From CAZWSX01 sp964636985 (lineage in GTDB: Bacteria; Planctomycetota; Planctomycetia; Pirellulales; Pirellulaceae): a stretch of DNA of 64,000 bases. Every line of letters starts with the position of its first letter. Within the stretch, counting starts at the first letter, position 1. Position numbers and translations under genes: made by a program. Under the pieces are notes generated by a model. That model searched no databases. It saw only the letters and a program-made list of their open reading frames with translations, and was not told the DNA's origin. Location of the stretch: assembly GCA_964636985.1 (NCBI GenBank), contig CAZWSX010000025.1, positions 1 to 64,000 of the forward strand, written 5' to 3'. Below, piece after piece: positions 58,475 to 64,000 of this stretch.

Positions 58475-60196
58475 ATGAACCGCTATCTGGGTTCTTTTGC
58501 GGCTATTTGTGTGTCCGTGGGCTGGGTCGCCGGCAATCCCGCAAACGCGGACGATACCGCCGCACTCGTCGACCAGCATGTAGCCTCGGGCGAGTTTGGT
58601 CCGGCGACTCGCGCCGTGGAGCAACTGCCGCCCAAAGTGCAGCTACCTCTCAAACAAAAGATTGCCGCCGCGCAACGGCAAGCCGGCGCGATGCAAAGCA
58701 CGGCGCAGCTCAGCCCGGCATCGAACTTCGCCCTGAATAACGGCGCGCAACCCGCGATGCCACATCATGGCGGCGGTCCTCGCGCAGACTTCGATACCTT
58801 GATGGAATTGATTCAAGAAACGATCTCGCCTGACTCGTGGGAAGAAGCAGGCGGTCCTGGCCGGATGTCCCCCTTCCCTCTCGGCGTTCATGTCGACGCG
58901 GCCGGGCTGCTGCGGCGCATGGCCCCAGCCAAAAGCACCGATACCTCGCTGATCACATCGCGCATCGCAGCCCTCCATTCGAGAGAAGGCCGCGACGTCC
59001 GAGCTTCATCCGCCCTGCGAAAGATCTCGCTCACGCGACTGGAAAGCGAACTGCAAAACCGCCTGGCGGTTGGCCTTGGTCCCGACGCGACAATGCAACA
59101 TCTGGCCGGTTTGCGGCGTGTGCAGTATGTATTCGTCTACCCGGAGACCGGCGAGATCGTGATCGCTGGCCCCGCAGGCGATTGGGCTTACGACGCCGAC
59201 AGTCGCGCGGTCGCCGTCGAACCTCCTGGCGACGACGGAACAACCAAAGTCACCCGCACGCCTGTTTTGTATCTCGACGACCTCCTGGTCTTGTTGCGTC
59301 AGGCTCAAGGTGGCAAGCCCTTCACCTGCACCATCGAGCCAACGAAAGAGGGACTCGCCGCCGCTCAAGATTATCTGGTCACAACCCGCAAGAAACCGCT
59401 CAAAGAAGGAAAGGCGGCTCGCGACGCCTGGGTGACAGGCCTGCGAAACGCACTCGGCAAGCAGAACATCAAAGTGGCCGGCATCGATGCTCGCACCCAC
59501 GTCGCGAGGACTATTGTCGAAGCCGACTACCACATGAAGCGGATCGGCATGGGACTCGAGCCCGGCGCCGGTGGCGTCGTCAGCTATTTGGACTCGATCG
59601 ATCTACGCGATGGTGAGGCCCCGCCCGCGATGGACGTTCTCCGTTGGTGGTTCACGCTGGCCGAAACGCCGCCCAGCACCACCGAGCAGCGCAACGCCTT
59701 CTCGCTACACGCCGGAAGCGTTCGCGTTCTGAGTGAGAACGAGTTTCTCAAAACGACAGGCGAGGTTGTCTACACAGGCAAGACAACGGAGCGCAATCTC
59801 CGCTTTGCCAACAGCTTCACTCGCAACTTCGACGCCTTGGCCACCAAGTACCCGGTGTATGCCGATTTGCGAAACGTGTTCGACTTGGCGATGGTCGCCG
59901 CGCTAATCGAGAATGAGAAGCTCGACGATCAAGTCGGTTGGCAAATGGGCCTGTTTTTGGATGGCCAGCAATTGCCCGTGACGCTGGGCACTGCGCCCGC
60001 TCAAGTCGAATCGATCTGCAACAGCCGGTTGATCAACGGAAAGTACATCATCGCGGGCGTGAGCGGCGGCGTGGATGTCGATACCTCGAAACTGCTTGGC
60101 AAGAAGGTCAAGATCGATACGTATGGCGTCCTCAAAGCAAGCCATGGCGAATCGGTGCCCAAGAAGGTTTCGCCCGACGGGTGGTGGTGGGACTAA
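58475..60196 (+). CDS. Secreted DUF1598-type planctomycete protein
   Basis: This 573-residue protein has a signal peptide (MNRYLGSFAAICVSVGWVAG, cleavage near NPANADD). The body fits DUF1598: LGVHVDAAGLLRRM, SLTRLESELQNRLA-like RKISLTRLE, LAGLRRVQYVFVYPETGEIV, IAGPAGDW, then a C-terminal half with ARTIVEADYHMKRIGMGLEP and WWFTLAETPPSTTEQRNAFS. The domain is almost restricted to Planctomycetota and its function is unknown. The ATG at 58475 gives the signal peptide. It overlaps the convergent permease gene by four bases. Confidence 0.8.
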   Translation: MNRYLGSFAAICVSVGWVAGNPANADDTAALVDQHVASGEFGPATRAVEQLPPKVQLPLKQKIAAAQRQAGAMQSTAQLSPASNFALNNGAQPAMPHHGGGPRADFDTLMELIQETISPDSWEEAGGPGRMSPFPLGVHVDAAGLLRRMAPAKSTDTSLITSRIAALHSREGRDVRASSALRKISLTRLESELQNRLAVGLGPDATMQHLAGLRRVQYVFVYPETGEIVIAGPAGDWAYDADSRAVAVEPPGDDGTTKVTRTPVLYLDDLLVLLRQAQGGKPFTCTIEPTKEGLAAAQDYLVTTRKKPLKEGKAARDAWVTGLRNALGKQNIKVAGIDARTHVARTIVEADYHMKRIGMGLEPGAGGVVSYLDSIDLRDGEAPPAMDVLRWWFTLAETPPSTTEQRNAFSLHAGSVRVLSENEFLKTTGEVVYTGKTTERNLRFANSFTRNFDALATKYPVYADLRNVFDLAMVAALIENEKLDDQVGWQMGLFLDGQQLPVTLGTAPAQVESICNSRLINGKYIIAGVSGGVDVDTSKLLGKKVKIDTYGVLKASHGESVPKKVSPDGWWWD

Positions 60197-61809
60197 TCGT
60201 CAAGGACGCGGTCAAACCAGCGCCACGCCGGCCATGCGACCAAGGTGAACATGGCGGCGCTCAATAGCCCGATGGCGCAAACCTGTTCGTCCGATCCGAC
60301 GTGGATGAAGCCGAACATCCGAAATGCCACCGTGTCGACGCCGGGCGGCAAGGTGAGGATCGAACACGATAAGTCCCCTGCTGCAACGGCGGCACATGCC
60401 AAGGCCGAGGAGAGTATCGCCGGCCAGCAATTCGGTACACCGATGCGCGCCAAGAGCATCCAAGAGCCCGCCCCTTCGATCCGCGCCAAATCGAGACGCG
60501 GCTGCGGAATCGCCGCGAAGGCTTGCCAACAAATTAAGGTCGCCAGTGGAAGAGTCCGCGCCATGATGGCGAGCACCGGGGCCGTAAGCGTGTTGTCGTA
60601 AAGCGCTGTCAGCCCTGGAATGGCCGGTTGATTCATCAGCCGAATCACCAGTACCCCGATTATGGGAGCCGGAGCGGCTAGAAGTCCCGCCAGAACCAAG
60701 CCGACGGGCCAGCGCCACTGAGGTGCGAGCCGAAGCCACCACGCTAGGATCATCCCCAGAAACACCGATGCACCTGCAGTATGAGCGGCGAGCATCGCGG
60801 TCGCGGAGAACTCGTTGCGAAACGTGGATACTCCTTTGCTTAGGGTGCCTAAAAGTTTCTCAGCAGACCAATGAAGTTGAGGATGACCGCTTTCGATATG
60901 GATCGTCAGTCCTGCCTTGTAGAACATGTTGGCCAGCGGAATGCCCAGAACAATTCCAACCGACAGCCACATGAAGCAGCCGCCGATCAGGCGCAGCCAC
61001 GGCGATGGTGCCGGTGATGAGGCGCGCGACATCGTCGAGAGTCGCCGCGAAGGGACCATCGCCAGCGCCAAGGCCGCGATGCTTGTGATCGCCACCGTGC
61101 CGGGCAGAACGCCTGCAATCGCCGACCACGACGAGGACGATACCGAAAAGTGGGTGTAGACCTCTTCGGCGAACGTGCGGACGATATAGATGTTCGTCAC
61201 CGTCATTTCGCCTGCAACCAGTAAGCCGATCCAGACGGCGGCGATCGCGACGGCGGGCAGAGCTTGTGGGAGCGTGACACGGCAGAAGACCGACCACTCG
61301 TTCCCTTCCATTCGCGCGGCATCTTCCAGCGTGCGGTCGATCCGCCGCAGCGCTACAGCTAGGATTGCGGTCGCCCATCCCCAGGCGTGCATCACGTGAA
61401 TCCAAATCACGGCGAAATGCTTGCTTAGGATGGGATCGCCCGTGCGATTGGCGAGTGCCGTTTGCCAACCAAGCCGTCCGAACCCGGCTTCCCAACCCGC
61501 GCAGTGTAGGTAGAGCGGAATCAGCATTGCCAGACAAACAAGCGGCCCCACGGCACTTCGCCCGAAAAATCGCGTCCGCTGCCAGAACCATGCCGTCGCG
61601 AGCGACCAGGGGATGACGACGATCTCGACCCACGCGACGATGTAAAGCGTTTCGAGCAGCAGCCCGCGCTGGCGAATATTGGTGAAGAAGAGGGCCGCGA
61701 CCAAAAGTGCGGCAGCGAACAGCAGGCCCCACAGTCGCGAGACATTGGTCAGCGCTTTGCCCTCGTTATGGATCAGGTGGCTCTCGGATTTACGTAGACT
61801 CTCCGCCAT
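60193..61809 (-). CDS. ABC transporter permease, two fused permease domains (iron(III)/FbpB-like)
   Basis: This 538-residue protein has about twelve membrane helices in two halves. Each half carries an EAA-type loop for the ATPase: LEDAARMEGNEWSVFCRVTL-P and DLARIEGAGSWMLLARIGV-P. This fused plan is typical of FbpB/ThiP-like permeases for ferric iron or thiamin. The start is the ATG at 61809 that overlaps the stop of the DUF1559 gene (TGATG); an upstream ATG at 61866 lies inside that gene. No ATPase or binding protein is in the window. Confidence 0.85.
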   Translation of the reverse strand: MAESLRKSESHLIHNEGKALTNVSRLWGLLFAAALLVAALFFTNIRQRGLLLETLYIVAWVEIVVIPWSLATAWFWQRTRFFGRSAVGPLVCLAMLIPLYLHCAGWEAGFGRLGWQTALANRTGDPILSKHFAVIWIHVMHAWGWATAILAVALRRIDRTLEDAARMEGNEWSVFCRVTLPQALPAVAIAAVWIGLLVAGEMTVTNIYIVRTFAEEVYTHFSVSSSSWSAIAGVLPGTVAITSIAALALAMVPSRRLSTMSRASSPAPSPWLRLIGGCFMWLSVGIVLGIPLANMFYKAGLTIHIESGHPQLHWSAEKLLGTLSKGVSTFRNEFSATAMLAAHTAGASVFLGMILAWWLRLAPQWRWPVGLVLAGLLAAPAPIIGVLVIRLMNQPAIPGLTALYDNTLTAPVLAIMARTLPLATLICWQAFAAIPQPRLDLARIEGAGSWMLLARIGVPNCWPAILSSALACAAVAAGDLSCSILTLPPGVDTVAFRMFGFIHVGSDEQVCAIGLLSAAMFTLVAWPAWRWFDRVLDD

Positions 61810-62987
61810 CAATAAACGGCTTCCTCGGGTAGCTCCACTTCTTCCGCGGGAGTTACCAAATAGCACATGCGCACGGCGCCATCGGCCATCACCACAAAAG
61901 CTCCTCCGTTATGCCAGCCGAAGATCTCATCGTTGGGGCCGCAGTTCGTCCATGTCCACAGGCACTTGGCGGTCGTTCCCTCGTCGGGCGGCGCCAGGCA
62001 ACTTGCTACGGCGAGTTCCGCCGTTGTGCCGCCATACATTGGATCTTTGTTGCCATTGACAAAATGGAAGTATTGATTGCTGACGCCGTAGTTTCGCTGT
62101 CCGGAAATTCCACCGGCGCAGGTCGGCTCGGCCCACCTCCAAAAGGCCCGTCGCCCTGTCTTTGTGCACGTGTCAGTTGGCGCAACACCGTTTTTCGTAT
62201 TGGCATTCGTCTGACCTGTGCTCATGTTGCAAAGGGAGTCGGCGAGTTGGCCGCACATAAACGGTCGTGATGTTTCGGGCAGTCGTCCAGCCGATTCCGC
62301 AATCATGATCGTATTGCTTGTGCCATCGCACATCTCGGACAATCGCATTCCCGTCCGCGTAAAACAACCCGTCGCAGTCGTCTGGCGATTGCGCAAACCC
62401 ACCAGGTTATTGTTGCCAACAGGCTTGGGATCAATGTCCGTGTACGTGATCGGCATATAGTCGGTGATCCCGTAGCCGGCTGGATCGCGAACGTTGAGGA
62501 ACGGGTTAGCTGGGCAACGAAAAGTCGGGATGCCTTGCTTCGCCGTCTGTTGGTTCCACGTCGCATTTTTGTAACCGACCAAGGTGCATGCCTTCACCTG
62601 CGGATCGTCGTAGGTCCGATCCCAATCGTAGTTGGCGACGATCTTTCCTCCTTCGATGGTCCGAAGCAAATGCGTGAACACCGACTGCCCGTCGACAATT
62701 TCGAGGGGAGCCAGGCCCTGTTTGAGCCTCGACTGGAGACTTGCCTCATCAATCCCAAATCCGGCGGGTGGCAAACAATTGTACGCGGACTCGTACATTT
62801 GGACGGCGAGCCCAATCTGCTTCAGATTATTCATGCAGGCCGTTCTAAAGTAGCCGACTCGGCTCGACTGGATAGCAGGAATGACTAACGCGAACAGAAC
62901 CGAGAGGATAAGTATGAGGGCAAACAATTCCTTCAGTGTGAAACTGCGGCGCGTGCAAGGCGATGAGTCGGCACCAGACATGGTCAC
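61809..62987 (-). CDS. DUF1559 protein with prepilin-like N-terminus
   Basis: This 392-residue protein has a prepilin-type start (RRSFTLKELFALILILSVLF) and hydrophobic helix, then the DUF1559 domain with RTACMNNLKQIGLAVQMYES, DGTSNTIMIAESAGR and the C-terminal FGWHNGGAFVVMADGAVRMC. Planctomycete genomes hold dozens of these type II/IV pilin-like proteins, probably exported by a pseudopilin pathway. It is translationally coupled to the permease gene downstream. Confidence 0.9.
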   Translation of the reverse strand: MTMSGADSSPCTRRSFTLKELFALILILSVLFALVIPAIQSSRVGYFRTACMNNLKQIGLAVQMYESAYNCLPPAGFGIDEASLQSRLKQGLAPLEIVDGQSVFTHLLRTIEGGKIVANYDWDRTYDDPQVKACTLVGYKNATWNQQTAKQGIPTFRCPANPFLNVRDPAGYGITDYMPITYTDIDPKPVGNNNLVGLRNRQTTATGCFTRTGMRLSEMCDGTSNTIMIAESAGRLPETSRPFMCGQLADSLCNMSTGQTNANTKNGVAPTDTCTKTGRRAFWRWAEPTCAGGISGQRNYGVSNQYFHFVNGNKDPMYGGTTAELAVASCLAPPDEGTTAKCLWTWTNCGPNDEIFGWHNGGAFVVMADGAVRMCYLVTPAEEVELPEEAVY

Positions 62988-63056
62988 TACTCCGGTGGTT
63001 CGGCCGCTACGGGAATGCGTTCGTCGCGAAAAAACAACCGCTCGTGCGTTTCTTTT

Positions 63057-64000
63057 TCAAAAACTGACGGTTTCAGGAAGTGGAGTGGCTTCTGCTCGGG
63101 TGATCAAGTATCGCAAGATGTCGGGACGCACGGTGGTTTGCATCAAACGTACCGCGCCATCGGCCATGACCATATTAGCTCCCGGCTTGTGCCAACCGAA
63201 AATCTCATCGTTGGGTCCGCAATTCGTCCAACTCCACAAGCATTTTGTGTCTGTTCCCTCCACCGGCGGCGTAAGGCAACTTGTTGCCGATAGTTCGCCA
63301 CTCGTTTCGCCCAACTTAGGCGTTTTGTTGCCGTTGACGAAGTCAATCTTCTTTCGGCCCGCGAGATAGTTGCGTTGGCCCGAGATGCCGCCGCCACATG
63401 TGGGCTCGGCCCACCGCCAAAAGGCACGTTGCCCGGTCTTAGTACAGGCATCTATCTGCGCCGTGTTCACTTCGCACTGAGGATCTGCAAATTCACCGCA
63501 CATATACGGCGGCATCGATTCAGGTAAACGTCCTGCGGATTCCGCGATCATGATCGTGTTGCTCGTCCCGTCTGTAATGCCATTCAGTGGTGTTCCCGCT
63601 ACGGAAAGGCAACCAGACTCCGTCGTCACCCGATTGCGCAGCCCGAGCACTCCGTTACGATCGGGAACAGGATCGATATCGGTGTAGGCAGTCGGCATAT
63701 AGTCGGTTTTGCCGTACCCAGATGGATCGCGAATGTCGGAGTATGGATTGGCTGGACACTGAAATTCGACCGGTTGAAGTTTCGCCTGGTACGAGTTCCA
63801 GGTTTCGTTCATAACTCCAGGAATGGTGCATTGAGGGGCCCAGGAATCGTTGTATGCCCTGCTCCAATCATAGGTTCGCACGCCGTGCATGAAATCTTCG
63901 AGGACGTTAAACGTTGAGTGCAATCCGATGATTTCATGCGGCATCTTTCCCGCTTCAATTCGTTCGATGACCGTTTCAAGGTCGATCTCAATTCCACCCG
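63057..64000 (-). CDS. DUF1559 protein, N-terminus beyond the window
   Basis: The frame is open to the right edge, giving GIEIDLETVIERIEAGK before the first internal Met; the prepilin-like start lies outside. It aligns with its neighbour at 61809-62987 over most of its length (DGTSNTIMIAESAGRLPES, RAFWRWAEPTCGGGISGQRN, FGWHKPGANMVMADGAVRL), so the two are tandem duplicates separated by 69 bp. Probably the same operon. Confidence 0.9.
   Translation of the reverse strand, partial: GGIEIDLETVIERIEAGKMPHEIIGLHSTFNVLEDFMHGVRTYDWSRAYNDSWAPQCTIPGVMNETWNSYQAKLQPVEFQCPANPYSDIRDPSGYGKTDYMPTAYTDIDPVPDRNGVLGLRNRVTTESGCLSVAGTPLNGITDGTSNTIMIAESAGRLPESMPPYMCGEFADPQCEVNTAQIDACTKTGQRAFWRWAEPTCGGGISGQRNYLAGRKKIDFVNGNKTPKLGETSGELSATSCLTPPVEGTDTKCLWSWTNCGPNDEIFGWHKPGANMVMADGAVRLMQTTVRPDILRYLITRAEATPLPETVSF

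Noticed and set aside
1..64000. CRISPR arrays, rRNA genes or insertion sequences with transposases
   Set aside because: None was seen: no regularly spaced repeat array, no rRNA-like stretch and no DDE or HUH transposase frame.

Overview
The window looks like planctomycete DNA (phylum Planctomycetota). The right end carries two DUF1559 proteins with prepilin-like N-termini, a DUF1598-type protein and a membrane-anchored prenyltransferase-repeat protein, a set typical of that phylum. Base composition is GC-rich throughout. Positions 1 to about 55,800 read as a large mobile element. Positions 55,867-64,000 read as host chromosome. The join is a tRNA-Asn(GTT) gene (55,794-55,866, minus strand), whose 3' half also encodes the last residues of a large serine recombinase. 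I infer that the element integrated into this tRNA and that its other end lies left of the window.

Element backbone, left part (1-10.6 kb): a membrane-anchored Mrr-type nuclease, a repeat-rich region that may be a replication origin, a DNA-binding accessory protein, a plasmid-type replication initiator, a small XRE repressor with a perfect 21-bp palindrome, a CHC2/Toprim primase, a replication-relaxation family protein and a VirD4/TraD-like ATPase. A second transfer-like operon lies at 44.3-49.8 kb (membrane proteins, a von Willebrand A-like lipoprotein, a coiled-coil protein, a second ATPase and a second replication-relaxation protein). At 50.2-55.9 kb come small zinc-ribbon proteins, a DNA methyltransferase, an excisionase-like protein and the serine recombinase. 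I see no recognisable VirB-type mating channel.

Cargo: (a) 10.8-15.1 kb holds two large secreted SLH-domain proteins in the style of Candidate Phyla Radiation bacteria, and 40.0-41.4 kb a third CPR-like secreted LamG protein. (b) 17.9-19.5 kb, plus the left edge of the window, holds three paralogous genes of unknown function that share a promoter and a two-hairpin leader. (c) 21.9-39.6 kb is a defence island.

The defence island starts with a divergent pair of operons. Leftward lie an XRE repressor and an ImmA/IrrE-type metallopeptidase, resembling the CapH/CapP regulators. Rightward lies a bacterial ubiquitin-like operon (triple beta-grasp protein, E2-like protein without cysteine, JAB-E1 fusion). 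Two identical-arm operators lie between them, one covering the -35 box of the rightward promoter. A type I restriction-modification operon follows (hsdM, rhuM-like, hsdS, a GHKL-ATPase/PD-(D/E)XK protein, hsdR), then a helicase with an HCK-type nuclease motif, then a tyrosine recombinase.

Other notable items are a strongly structured RNA candidate ending in an intrinsic terminator (43,982-44,183), a nested hyper-palindromic element (49,852-50,059), a GC-rich multi-hairpin intergenic region (4,832-5,170), and a protein joining a helical-repeat body to a sigma-region-4-like helix-turn-helix.
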